This document shows, piece after piece, positions 34,858 through 43,383 of a stretch of 64,000 nucleotides of DNA (positions are counted from its first letter, which is position 1; each line of letters begins with the position of its first letter). The position numbers and the translations under genes are program-made. This stretch comes from CAZYME01 sp964648115 (GTDB lineage: Bacteria > Pseudomonadota > Gammaproteobacteria > Legionellales > Legionellaceae): assembly GCA_964648115.1 (NCBI GenBank), contig CAZYME010000015.1, positions 1-64,000 of the forward strand, in the 5' to 3' direction. Under the pieces are notes generated by a model, which saw only the letters and a program-made list of their open reading frames with translations, ran no database searches and was not told the origin of the DNA.

Positions 34858-35972
34858 GGCTTTTTATTGGGCTAATGTCTGGTACAAGCATGGATGGGAT
34901 TGACGCAGCGTTGGTTGACGCAGATACCAATACATTGATTGCAGGTATAACGCGGCCCTATTGTGAAAAAGCCAAACAATTTTTATATGAAGTATTGACT
35001 GGGGAATCTACGGGGCCCGCTGCTCTAAGTCAATTAAACACCCTATTAGGCCGTGAGTTTGGGTTTGCTGTTCAACAGTTGCTGAGCACGGTAAATGTCG
35101 CAAGCGAGCAGGTAATAGCGATTGGAAGCCATGGCCAGACAATCTGCCATGATGCAACAGCTGAAATTCCCTATACGGTGCAATTGGGCTGTCCACATAC
35201 GATTGCGGAAATAACAGGAATTACTGTTGTTGCTGATTTCAGAACTCGCGATTTGGTGATAGGCGGGCAGGGCGCTCCTTTCGCACCGATTTACCATCAA
35301 ACTTTGTTTGGAAAAGAGAGTTTGCCATTAGCGGTGGTAAATATTGGTGGGATTGCCAATGTTACATATCTTATGCAAGGCACAATGGTTAGTGGTTACG
35401 ATGTAGGACCTGGAAACTGTTTGTTAGATCGTTGGATTCAGCACCATTTAGGCTTGGCGTATGACGCTGGTGGGGAGTGGGCTGCCACGGGGCAAGTGAT
35501 TGCACCTTTGCTATCATCTTTGCTCGCGGACCCTTATTTCAAATTACCTGCTCCTAAAAGCCTTGGTAAAGAGTATTTCTCATCCGCTTGGTTAGAACAA
35601 TATTTGTCGCCTGATTTCCTCCCTAACGATGTTCAAGCCACGCTATTAGCCTTTACTGCTACTAGCATTGCGGATGCGATACGGCAGGGTCCATCGCAGT
35701 TAAAGCGAGTAGCTATTTGTGGTGGAGGGGTACATAATATTGGTTTATTACAAGCGTTGACTAAGCAGTTACCTGACTTACAAGTAGATAGCACAAGCGC
35801 ATTGGGGGTTAGCCCCGATTTTATGGAAGCTATGATGTTTGCTTGGTTTGCTGATCAAGCATTGAAACGTATCTCATTGGATTTAACAGGCATTACTGGT
35901 GCAAAGCACTCAGCAATATTTGGAGCTATTTATGCGGCCGGCATTGACAACCGAAATTCGATTGAGGTGTAA
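34854..35972 (+). CDS. anmK: Anhydro-N-acetylmuramic acid kinase
   Basis: AnmK phosphorylates and opens 1,6-anhydroMurNAc in peptidoglycan recycling. The N-terminal nucleotide motif is GLMSGTSMDGIDAALV. The sugar-site block GSHGQTICHD, then VNIGGIANVT, then YDVGPGNCLLD, are all present. The 372-residue length is normal. It overlaps the tatD-family gene by four bases. nagZ at 62676 works in the same recycling route. Confidence 0.96.
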   Translation: MRLFIGLMSGTSMDGIDAALVDADTNTLIAGITRPYCEKAKQFLYEVLTGESTGPAALSQLNTLLGREFGFAVQQLLSTVNVASEQVIAIGSHGQTICHDATAEIPYTVQLGCPHTIAEITGITVVADFRTRDLVIGGQGAPFAPIYHQTLFGKESLPLAVVNIGGIANVTYLMQGTMVSGYDVGPGNCLLDRWIQHHLGLAYDAGGEWAATGQVIAPLLSSLLADPYFKLPAPKSLGKEYFSSAWLEQYLSPDFLPNDVQATLLAFTATSIADAIRQGPSQLKRVAICGGGVHNIGLLQALTKQLPDLQVDSTSALGVSPDFMEAMMFAWFADQALKRISLDLTGITGAKHSAIFGAIYAAGIDNRNSIEV

Positions 35973-35987
35973 TGTATTTTTTTTCTA

Positions 35988-37286
35988 TTGTGGCGACAAA
36001 AATTGAGCACATATCATATATCTACACAAGAGCATAGTAAATTAAGCGCGTATTTGATTTTTTTCCTTGCTGCTTCTTTTTACTTATATGAATTTATTCT
36101 GCAAGTTGCTCCTAGTGTTATGGCTACGCCTATGATGCAAACCTTTCATGTGAGTGCTGAGGGTTTTGGAGTAATTTCGGCATTTTATTTTTATGCCTAC
36201 GCACCCATGCAGCTTCCAGCTGGTTTATTGTTTGATCGTTATGGGCCACGTAAGCTCATGACATGTGCATTGTTGTTGTGTGCGGTCGGTTCTTTTTTCT
36301 TTGCTTCCACTGATAGTGTTGTTACTGCATCCCTGGGACGTATGCTTATCGGTATAGGTTCAGCGTTCTCTTTTATTGGGGTCTTGGTATTAGTTTCTCG
36401 TTGGTTTCCTCTTCAACACTTTGCAATCCTAGCTGGTGTTGCACAATCAATGAGCTCAGTGGGGGCTATGTTTGGTGAGGTTCCTTTAGCAGCTCTGATT
36501 GGGCATATAGGCTGGCGTCAAGCTAGTTTTCTTTTGGCGGTTGTGGGTTTTTTACTGGCTCTGCTACTGTGGTGTTGTATCCGTGATTTTCCTCATCAAC
36601 CTACGCAATCAATGCCTAATCGACGTTTTCGTGATGAGTGGCATCGTTTGGGTGAGGTTTGTAGTCGGTCTTATACATGGATGACGGGCGCGTATGCTTT
36701 CTCTATCTGGACGCCAATTGCTGTATTCGCTGCATTATGGGGCGTGCCTTTCTTGCAAGAAAAATACCATGTAAGCGTTGTTGTTGCTTCCGGGTTATGC
36801 AGTATGATTTGGTTAGGAATTGGTGTGGGCAGCCCTCTACTTGGTTGGGTTAGTGACCGTTTCTCTAGTAGACGTTTGGCATTAGCAACGAGTTCCGTAT
36901 TTGGTTTAATAGCCACACTGATTTTACTTTACATGCCTAACGTGCCTATTGCTTGGATGTATGTGGTGCTCTTTATGTTAGGTTTTGGCGCAGGTGGGCA
37001 AACAGTTAGTTTTGCTGTGGTAAAGGACAATAATCCATCCCATCTAGTCGGAACGGCGTCAGGATTTAATAATTTATCCGTACTGGTGGGTGGTGCTATT
37101 TTCCAACCGTTGGTTGGTGTGATCTTGCATCGCAATGCTGAATGGCGATTAGTGCATGATGTGCCAGTTTATACCATCGCTAGTTACCAAAAAGCCCTGC
37201 TGGTAATGCCTTGTTGCTACCTAGCTAGCTTGATTTTAGCCTTGTGGTTAATTAAAGAATCTTACCCTGGTTCGAAGCCACATTAG
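35988..37286 (+). CDS. Major facilitator superfamily transporter
   Basis: This 12-helix MFS protein has the loop 2-3 signature GLLFDRYGPRKLM and a matching GWVSDRFSSRRLALA after helix 8. The substrate is unknown; the family includes importers of organic acids and amino acids in Legionella. The start is uncertain: the frame opens with TTG at 35988, and the first ATG falls after helix 1. It follows anmK by 15 bases and may be co-transcribed. Confidence 0.85.
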   Translation: MWRQKLSTYHISTQEHSKLSAYLIFFLAASFYLYEFILQVAPSVMATPMMQTFHVSAEGFGVISAFYFYAYAPMQLPAGLLFDRYGPRKLMTCALLLCAVGSFFFASTDSVVTASLGRMLIGIGSAFSFIGVLVLVSRWFPLQHFAILAGVAQSMSSVGAMFGEVPLAALIGHIGWRQASFLLAVVGFLLALLLWCCIRDFPHQPTQSMPNRRFRDEWHRLGEVCSRSYTWMTGAYAFSIWTPIAVFAALWGVPFLQEKYHVSVVVASGLCSMIWLGIGVGSPLLGWVSDRFSSRRLALATSSVFGLIATLILLYMPNVPIAWMYVVLFMLGFGAGGQTVSFAVVKDNNPSHLVGTASGFNNLSVLVGGAIFQPLVGVILHRNAEWRLVHDVPVYTIASYQKALLVMPCCYLASLILALWLIKESYPGSKPH

Positions 37287-37309
37287 CTCAAATTTCCTTT
37301 TGAGGTTCC

Positions 37310-37329
37310 TTCTCCCCGTGAGGGGAGAA
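37310..37329. repeat. Short hairpin between convergent genes
   Basis: Perfect 8-base arms ttctcccc and ggggagaa flank a gtga loop between the MFS gene and sdaA. It has no T-run on either side. Similar hairpins are common short repeats in many bacterial genomes. It may stop transcription from both directions. Confidence 0.45.
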
Positions 37330-37363
37330 GAGTCTGCGAGTCACTATCTAAGCCATGACTGTC

Positions 37364-38740
37364 TTAACACTCAGGCAAGTTAACCGCTAATCCCCCCAAC
37401 GATGTTTCTTTGTAAATACTTTGCATATCTTTACCCGTTTGCTTCATCGTTCTAATCACTTTATCCAATGAAATTTGATGTTGCCCATCCCCAATAAGTG
37501 CCATACGAGACGCATTCACAGCTTTAACAGAGCCCATTGCATTGCGTTCGATACAAGGGATTTGCACCAGGCCCATTACGGGGTCACATGTCATGCCTAA
37601 ATGATGTTCCATTGCAATTTCGGCCGCATTTTCAACTTGTGCAACAGTCCCACCTAGGACGGCTGTCAAAGCCGCAGCAGCCATGGATGATGCGACACCG
37701 ACTTCCCCTTGGCAGCCCACTTCTGCGCCAGAAATAGAGGCCCCTTTTTTATATAAAATCCCAATGGCTGCGGCTGTGAGAAAATAAGTATAAACGTCCT
37801 CTCTATTCATTTTATCGTGCGCTTCTTGGCAATATTTAAGCACAGCGGGAATAATACCGGCTGCACCGTTAGTAGGGGCTGTTACAATTCTTCCGCCAGC
37901 GGCATTTTCTTCATTAACAGCCATAGCATAAAGGTTTAATCGATTCATAAGATCTGAGCGCTCATAAACGCTAACAACACCTTTTTCCTGATTTAATTTT
38001 TGGTATAAATCAGGTGCACGGCGTTTTACATTTAGCCCACCTGGCAAAATGCCTGGGTGATGACATCCATTATCAATACAATCATCCATAACCTTAGCAA
38101 GTTTAAGAATCCCAGCATAAATAGCCTCTTGATCGCGCCATGTCAGCTCATTGGCCATCATCAACTCTGCAATAGACAGTTGATTATTTTCGCAATGTTT
38201 GAGTAACTGCTCGCCTGTTTCAAAAGGGTAGGGCAACGTGTGCGCCTCTACGGTAGATTGGTCGTATTCCTCTTCAGTAGTGATGAAGCCCCCACCAATT
38301 GAATAATAAATTTGGCTTATTAATGCGTTATTTTTAGCATCAAAGGCAGTAAATCGCATGCCATTGGTATGTTTTGGTAAAAGCTCTTTCTGTAAAAAAA
38401 GAAAATCAGTATCGGCATGGAAAGGGATATTTTTTGTACCTGCCAAATGGAGTGTCTGCGTTTTAAGAATTTCTTGCATGCGAGGGATCATGCTTTCCGG
38501 ATCCACGGTTTCTGGTTCTTTACCTTCAAGTCCATTTAAAATAGCCTTATCGGTACCATGCCCTTTGCCTGTTAGGGCTAATGAACCATAAAGCTCTATC
38601 TTTACGCGCGCTACCTCATTAAATAAGTTCTTTTTATTCAACAACGTAATAAATTCACACGCAGCTAACATCGGGCCAACAGTATGCGAACTCGAAGGAC
38701 CAATACCAATGGAAAACAAATCAAATAAACTAATGCTCAT
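37364..38740 (-). CDS. sdaA: L-serine ammonia-lyase, iron-sulfur type
   Basis: This single-chain [4Fe-4S] serine dehydratase turns L-serine into pyruvate and ammonia. The N-terminal beta domain has IGIGPSSSHTVGPM. The catalytic alpha domain carries the cluster Cys in GCQGEVGVASSMAAAAL, MTCDPVMG and IPCIERNAMG. The 458-residue length is normal. Serine is a main carbon source for Legionella, which fits the peptide, histidine and glutamine catabolic genes nearby. Confidence 0.96.
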   Translation of the reverse strand: MSISLFDLFSIGIGPSSSHTVGPMLAACEFITLLNKKNLFNEVARVKIELYGSLALTGKGHGTDKAILNGLEGKEPETVDPESMIPRMQEILKTQTLHLAGTKNIPFHADTDFLFLQKELLPKHTNGMRFTAFDAKNNALISQIYYSIGGGFITTEEEYDQSTVEAHTLPYPFETGEQLLKHCENNQLSIAELMMANELTWRDQEAIYAGILKLAKVMDDCIDNGCHHPGILPGGLNVKRRAPDLYQKLNQEKGVVSVYERSDLMNRLNLYAMAVNEENAAGGRIVTAPTNGAAGIIPAVLKYCQEAHDKMNREDVYTYFLTAAAIGILYKKGASISGAEVGCQGEVGVASSMAAAALTAVLGGTVAQVENAAEIAMEHHLGMTCDPVMGLVQIPCIERNAMGSVKAVNASRMALIGDGQHQISLDKVIRTMKQTGKDMQSIYKETSLGGLAVNLPEC

Positions 38741-38860
38741 AAGGGTTCCGCTTCTATTTTAATAAATTATAGGATTAATCAAATTTTAGCACATAGTTGA
38801 TAAAGGGCTGAGCAGCTCGGTAAATAAAAATCTATATGTTGATCCTATAATGATCAAAAA

Positions 38861-38875
38861 GTAGTTAATAACTAC
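38861..38875. promoter_or_regulatory. Perfect short palindrome upstream of the 38923 gene
   Basis: gtagtta-a-taactac is a perfect dyad 48 bases before the start codon, 10 bases after a TATAAT at 38846-38851. The position suits an operator, but no regulator is identified and chance is possible in AT-rich DNA. Confidence 0.3.
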
Positions 38876-38922
38876 ATAACTTGTGATAAAGTACATTTTT
38901 TTAAATCAAATAGAGCTAGGCA

Positions 38923-39645
38923 ATGTTTACATGGGATGAACTACGCGGATTTTTAAAAATTGCTCAGCTCTATGCTCCTCCTGCCTACTCATCTATTGTT
39001 AAAGTAATGACGGCCTTAAGAACACCTCAAGAAGCGCGGCAGAATGCCATCCCATTGTTACACACAACACTTGAGCAACTCATTGCTGCAAATATTGATT
39101 TCAAGGGTGCTTTCCCTAAACATAAAATTATGTTGGGGTATATTAATTTAGTGCACGAAGATTTTGAAAATCAAGCAATACAGTTCCTAATGCAACTTTA
39201 CGCCTTAATCAAGATAAATATATATAAAGGCGAATCTCCGGCAAAAGCTCGATTGAAGGAAGAGGATTTATTGGCTCATCTTGATATTATAACAGCCTCC
39301 CTGATAGCAGAGGTTGTAGCGGAGATGGATTCGTATCGTGAAATACAAATGTTCAAAACTTTGACTGCAAAATCTAGGCAACTATTATACAAAAAAAATG
39401 AACCACATGATCGCCTATCCCAACCAAGGGAAACGAGTACAGATACTCCGTCCGCAGCAGAGAGGCCTGCGTCACCTGCAACAACAGCACGTAATCTAGT
39501 CGGGTTGGGTGCTATTTTTGATAAAATGGGCGCTGCTTTGAAGGATGTGAAGAGCGGGGTGACTGATGCAATGCTTAGCAGTCTGCCATCTCTGCCAGAC
39601 TCTGATTCTGAAACAGATGATAGAGCATCACCCACACCACCATAA
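38923..39645 (+). CDS. Protein of unknown function with a disordered acidic/Pro-Ser tail
   Basis: I do not recognise this 240-residue protein. Residues 1-160 look helical and soluble, with no signal peptide and no membrane segment. From about 165 the sequence is rich in Ser, Thr, Pro, Arg and Asp/Glu, ending DSDSETDDRASPTPP. A polar, acidic C-terminus is a common, though not sufficient, feature of Dot/Icm substrates. A monocistronic layout with AT-rich flanks and a palindrome in the promoter region fits an accessory gene. Confidence 0.75.
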   Translation: MFTWDELRGFLKIAQLYAPPAYSSIVKVMTALRTPQEARQNAIPLLHTTLEQLIAANIDFKGAFPKHKIMLGYINLVHEDFENQAIQFLMQLYALIKINIYKGESPAKARLKEEDLLAHLDIITASLIAEVVAEMDSYREIQMFKTLTAKSRQLLYKKNEPHDRLSQPRETSTDTPSAAERPASPATTARNLVGLGAIFDKMGAALKDVKSGVTDAMLSSLPSLPDSDSETDDRASPTPP

Positions 39646-39650
39646 GAAAA

Positions 39651-39671
39651 GTAGGTTGGGTCAATGACCCA
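39651..39671. repeat. Half copy of the gtaggttgggtca repeat
   Basis: gtaggttgggtcaatgaccca matches the left arm of the palindrome at 57840-57919. The right arm is missing. It lies just after the unknown protein's stop. Confidence 0.6.
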
Positions 39672-39713
39672 TCAAGCTCATGAAGTGCCACATTATCTGA
39701 AATTCAAGCTAAA

Positions 39714-40646
39714 TTACGGTAAGGCAAAATGCCAGTTCATGGCTTTTGATAATCCTTCCAGCATAATTTCACCACGGATGCTATTGCCTTTGGGATTTAC
39801 GCGGGGGCTTAAAACGACAATTCCTGCCTTCCCAGGGACGACCGCGATCGTGTAGCCTGACACCCCACTTTTTGCCGGCATTCCTGTGTGTACCATGTGT
39901 GTTCCGGTTTCATCGTATAAGCCGCAGGTTGCCATGATAGCTAGCGTGATTTTACAGGTTTCTGTTGATATGACTTGCTCGTGACTGACAGGGTCTTTTC
40001 CTGCATTAGCGAGTAATGTTGGTAAGTAAAGCATTTGTAAAAGCGAAGCTTCGTAGGAACACAGAGAAAAATAGAGATCGAGTGTATCCTGCACACTGCT
40101 GCCTAAATTTTGGCGGCTATGCAGTAAATAGGCTAGGGAGCGGTTACGATTGCCGGTTCGCTTTTCCGAGGCAAAAACCAATGGATTAATTCCCAAATGT
40201 TGGTTAAATAATTTTTGTACCCAGTGCGCTAACCAAGCAAATTGTTTCTCGCCTTCGCCAGGTATATGAGAGCATAACGTGATGGCACCAGCATTTAGCA
40301 TGGGGTTCGAGGGTTTAGGTCCAAATTGTTCCAAACGAGTAATAGATGCGAATTCGTCACCCGATGGTTCAACTTTTACCCACTCAAATAATTTTTCTGC
40401 CCCATATTCCTCAAGAAGACCAATAAGCGGGATCATTTTTGCCGTACTCTGTAATGTGATAGGGGGTAACGGTGCGTTGCTGTACATAAGCGTTTTTCCG
40501 CCCAGAGGGTTAACAGCAATGGCGGTTAATTCCTTGTTAACATTAGCTAACTCAGGAATATAATTAGCTGTCTCTCCCTCTTGGTTCTTCTCGGCATGGC
40601 CGACTAGAGTTTTAAGGAGGTTAGCGGTTAGGGTTGTGTGCGTCAT
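39714..40646 (-). CDS. glsA: Glutaminase
   Basis: This serine-dependent glutaminase makes glutamate and ammonia from glutamine. The catalytic pair is Ser67 and Lys70 in LQSTAKMIPLI. The MLNAGAI block and the Tyr in GVSGYTIAVVPGK are conserved. The 310-residue length is typical of GlsA. It stands alone between two genes of unknown function. Confidence 0.95.
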   Translation of the reverse strand: MTHTTLTANLLKTLVGHAEKNQEGETANYIPELANVNKELTAIAVNPLGGKTLMYSNAPLPPITLQSTAKMIPLIGLLEEYGAEKLFEWVKVEPSGDEFASITRLEQFGPKPSNPMLNAGAITLCSHIPGEGEKQFAWLAHWVQKLFNQHLGINPLVFASEKRTGNRNRSLAYLLHSRQNLGSSVQDTLDLYFSLCSYEASLLQMLYLPTLLANAGKDPVSHEQVISTETCKITLAIMATCGLYDETGTHMVHTGMPAKSGVSGYTIAVVPGKAGIVVLSPRVNPKGNSIRGEIMLEGLSKAMNWHFALP

Positions 40647-40727
40647 AACTCTCTTTGTTATAAAACCTACATTATGAATAATATTAGCACAATTAAATCA
40701 TTTCGATATTGATTGAGGGATAGGAAA

Positions 40728-40798
40728 ACCCGGATGTCCGCTGCGCCGCCATCCAGGCTCCGATCTGTATGATTACGATCGTAGCCTGGTTGACGCGC
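40728..40798. repeat. Degenerate gtagcctgg palindrome after the ankyrin-tailed gene
   Basis: cccggatgtccgctgcgccgccatccaggctccgatc and gatcgtagcctggttgacgcgc are degenerate arms of the gtagcctgga family found at 29359-29486. It touches the end of the methyltransferase gene at 40798, so the last codons of that gene may be repeat-derived. Confidence 0.55.
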
Positions 40799-42006
40799 TA
40801 GGGGCAGCCGGGGAGTGGTGAGTAGTCGCGTAAAATTTCCACGATTTCTTGATCTTTATTCTCGTCGGCATAATCCAAGGCCGACAATCCTTTAGAGTTT
40901 TTTTCTGAAGGTAGAATTCCAAACGTAGCTCCGTGTTTAAGAAGGATCTTTATCACTTCATCTGCCACGCTACTTTTTACTGAACATGCTTTTCTAAGTG
41001 CAGCGTTATAATTTTTTTCAGAAATGGTTTTATATAGCGCATCAAAGGTAGATCGCTCTTTTGGGTCAAATTTGAAGTTTGTTAATTCCTCAAGAGCTGT
41101 TTCGTGAGGTAAATTGGCTTCTGCTGCGGCAGCTGCTGATTTCGAAAAAAATCCTTGCGAGTCTTGACTAGGACATGGTTTTTTCAGATCACAGGAAATC
41201 AAAGGAAACTTCAAGAGAGCGGTTAACGGATCTGCATATTCTTTCCATAAATTAAGAGTGCCATCAGGGTTTATCTTACCACCCAATTTTTCTACGCATT
41301 GATGAATGTATGTCTTTATTCCCGCCGGATTCCCTTCTTGGCTTAGATCCCCCACTTTATAGTGAGCGAGCGCAGTTGACGGTGGATTGATTACATTTCG
41401 GTAGCAATACATATGCTGGTCGTCAAAATGGCCAGGGATTTTTCGTGTTGCTGTTGCTTCAGAATTTTTAAAGTAGCCGCCGCTCTCGTACAGTATTTTT
41501 AATAGCCCTACATCCAATGACTGCTTCCCCGGGGCATTTTCAAAAAATACTTTCTCAGAATCCGCATAAAGACTGACAATTAAAAAGCCATCTTTTTTAA
41601 GTAAAGTCGGAATAGTACGGCGTACTAAGTGTTTTGAAGGTTGTAAAAACTCATCAAAAAATTGCGGGTGCCTTAAAATAACCATATCAAAGCTATTAGT
41701 TACTATTCCATTTTTTTCAAGAGAGGCCAAGTCATTCGCATCCAATTGGAATAATCGCGCACTCGCAGGGGTTTTTAGTGAGCGAAGACCGGCACTTACC
41801 TCGGAATTAATCCTTTCATCCAACTTTAGGTCAACACCAACATAGGTTATCTCTATTCCTGGCAATGCAATAGCTAGGTCACTAATCTCATCAATAATTA
41901 AGCCCGTATGCGTTCCGCACCCAATGGACAGGATAGACAGTTGTTTTGGTAATTTATCTGGTTTTGGGAGAAAATGTTGAAGCCCTAAGAGAAAATTCTT
42001 TGCCAT
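40798..42006 (-). CDS. Methyltransferase-like protein with a C-terminal ankyrin-like segment
   Basis: This protein of about 402 residues joins two parts. Residues about 20-160 resemble a class I methyltransferase: motif I is LSILSIGCGTHTGLI, followed by an acidic strand end (VGVDLK) and DMVILRHPQFF. Residues about 310-400 look like one to two ankyrin repeats (ADEVIKILLKHGATFG, then KGLSALDYADENKDQEIVEIL). There is no signal peptide. The start is ATG 42006; a GTG at 42039 adds 11 residues. The make-up resembles Legionella effectors, but target and secretion are unknown. Confidence 0.75.
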   Translation of the reverse strand: MAKNFLLGLQHFLPKPDKLPKQLSILSIGCGTHTGLIIDEISDLAIALPGIEITYVGVDLKLDERINSEVSAGLRSLKTPASARLFQLDANDLASLEKNGIVTNSFDMVILRHPQFFDEFLQPSKHLVRRTIPTLLKKDGFLIVSLYADSEKVFFENAPGKQSLDVGLLKILYESGGYFKNSEATATRKIPGHFDDQHMYCYRNVINPPSTALAHYKVGDLSQEGNPAGIKTYIHQCVEKLGGKINPDGTLNLWKEYADPLTALLKFPLISCDLKKPCPSQDSQGFFSKSAAAAAEANLPHETALEELTNFKFDPKERSTFDALYKTISEKNYNAALRKACSVKSSVADEVIKILLKHGATFGILPSEKNSKGLSALDYADENKDQEIVEILRDYSPLPGCP

Positions 42007-42118
42007 GGTTACTAGTTCAACCTGTTTAAAAATAATCACATTGTATAATAATTATAAATAAACATCAAGAAAGTTTCGTGGTGTGTCATTAGAGGCTCTT
42101 GAAAATTACCCTATGCCT

Positions 42119-42170
42119 CACACTACGCCTATGTGCCGCGGACAAGCCGCGGGACGTCAGGGTAGGTGTG
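42119..42170. repeat. Palindromic repeat, family B copy
   Basis: cacactacgcctatgtgccgcgg and ccgcgggacgtcagggtaggtgtg form imperfect arms around acaag. The core matches the repeat in holB and that at 43231-43322. It lies in the 237-base gap between the methyltransferase gene and the PAS-GGDEF pseudogene. Confidence 0.75.
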
Positions 42171-42243
42171 AATTGTCAACATACCCTAAGTAAAGTTATG
42201 GGTTTTAGGAAATATGCAACGACGCTGGGGTGATAGTTGATGA

Positions 42244-43059
42244 TTACTCCTCCTCCTCTTTAGCCTTATTTAATAAATCAGCAAATATTTTCCCAGATTG
42301 CGGGTATAGCGAAACGCCAACACTAGCTCCAATATGGACTATATGAGACGTTAAATGAAAAGGTTTCGAGATATTATCAACAATTTTGTTAGCAATGACT
42401 AACGCGGCTGCAACATTTTTTATGTTATGAAGAATAACTTAAAATTCATCACCGCCTATACGACAAATAGCATCTTCAAGACGTACTATTTTTTTCAGTA
42501 TTATTTTCAGCCACGATAGCATTCGTAATATCTAGCATTACCTGCATGGTTTGAGATTGTTGAAGGAGTTGCTTTTCATTTGCTTGTGCTTTGCGCATAT
42601 CATGGATGGAGCAGAGTATGCATTGCTCATGATTTATTTGTAGTGGGTTTAAACCGATGTCTATAGGGATTTCATTCCCATGTTTTGTTATAAGAGTGAT
42701 GTTCTTGTTAACCCCATTTCCCTGACTACAGGTGACTTCACATAATTATAACGGGATACTTTATGTGCTTTACGGAATTTTTCAGGCATTAGCGACTCTA
42801 CCGACATCCCCAATATCTCATCCTCTGTATACTCAAATAACTTAAGTGCAGCATAATTGGCCAAGATAACTTCACTATTTCGATTAAAAATAATCACAGC
42901 ATCTGAGGTTGTGTTAAGTATTATGCGAAATTATTTTTCTTTTTGAGAGAGCCGCCGAATCAAACGTAGCATAAATGCCAATAAAAAAGTGGCAAAGAAA
43001 ATGATGCAAACCAAAGACATATACAACGCTAAGTGGTTTTTCAATGGATATTTTTCCAT
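42244..43059 (-). pseudogene. Decayed membrane PAS-GGDEF protein (diguanylate cyclase remnant)
   Basis: Reading the minus strand from ATG 43059 gives a membrane helix (LALYMSLVCIIFFATFLLA) and then a TAA stop at 42931-42933, in a place where the same frame continues as a PAS domain (AVIIFNRNSEVILANYAALK). A one-base loss near 42707 shifts the frame; the PAS end then continues as KNITLITKHGNEIPIDIGLN. The start of the GGDEF domain is missing, the motif CRIGGDEF is kept near 42445, and a TAA follows it directly. The domain ends near 42247. An active c-di-GMP synthase is not possible from this locus. Confidence 0.85.
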
Positions 43060-43206
43060 GTCTTTTAATGGGCTGCTACGCTATTTATAGTATTGTTTAG
43101 ATTAATAGTTTTCGTTTAGCGCAGCCAAGTCAAGTTCTGGAGGAGGTATGCTTGAGGTTAAGAAACACAACCTAGATGTCCTTCGGCCATTCGCGGCCTG
43201 CACTCA

Positions 43207-43368
43207 ATGGCACTAAGATAAGGGAAAAACCTCCTGCCTACGTCCTGTGGCTTGACCACATGATCCAGGGATCTCGCTCTGTGCCTCGATCTCTGGATCC
43301 CGTGGACAAGCCACGGGTAGTAGGGATTGGGTTAAATATAATCAAAACATCCTTAACTTCGTGCCATT
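43207..43368. repeat. Large palindromic element between the pseudogene and trpC
   Basis: Outer arms aatggcactaagataagg (43207) and ccttaacttcgtgccatt (43351-43368) pair with two mismatches. Inner arms cctacgtcctgtggcttg and caagccacgggtagtagg, then gatccaggg and ctctggatc, pair further. The inner part is family B-like. The 324-base gap from 43060 to 43383 holds this element and nothing else I can identify. Confidence 0.8.
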
Positions 43369-43383
43369 AGGGCCCACACTAAA

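Noticed and set aside
39276..39635. 119-codon minus-strand frame over the 38923 gene
   Set aside because: It mirrors the coding frame of the sense gene and shows no independent start signal. The sense frame has a ribosome site and a better gene layout, although both are unknown proteins.
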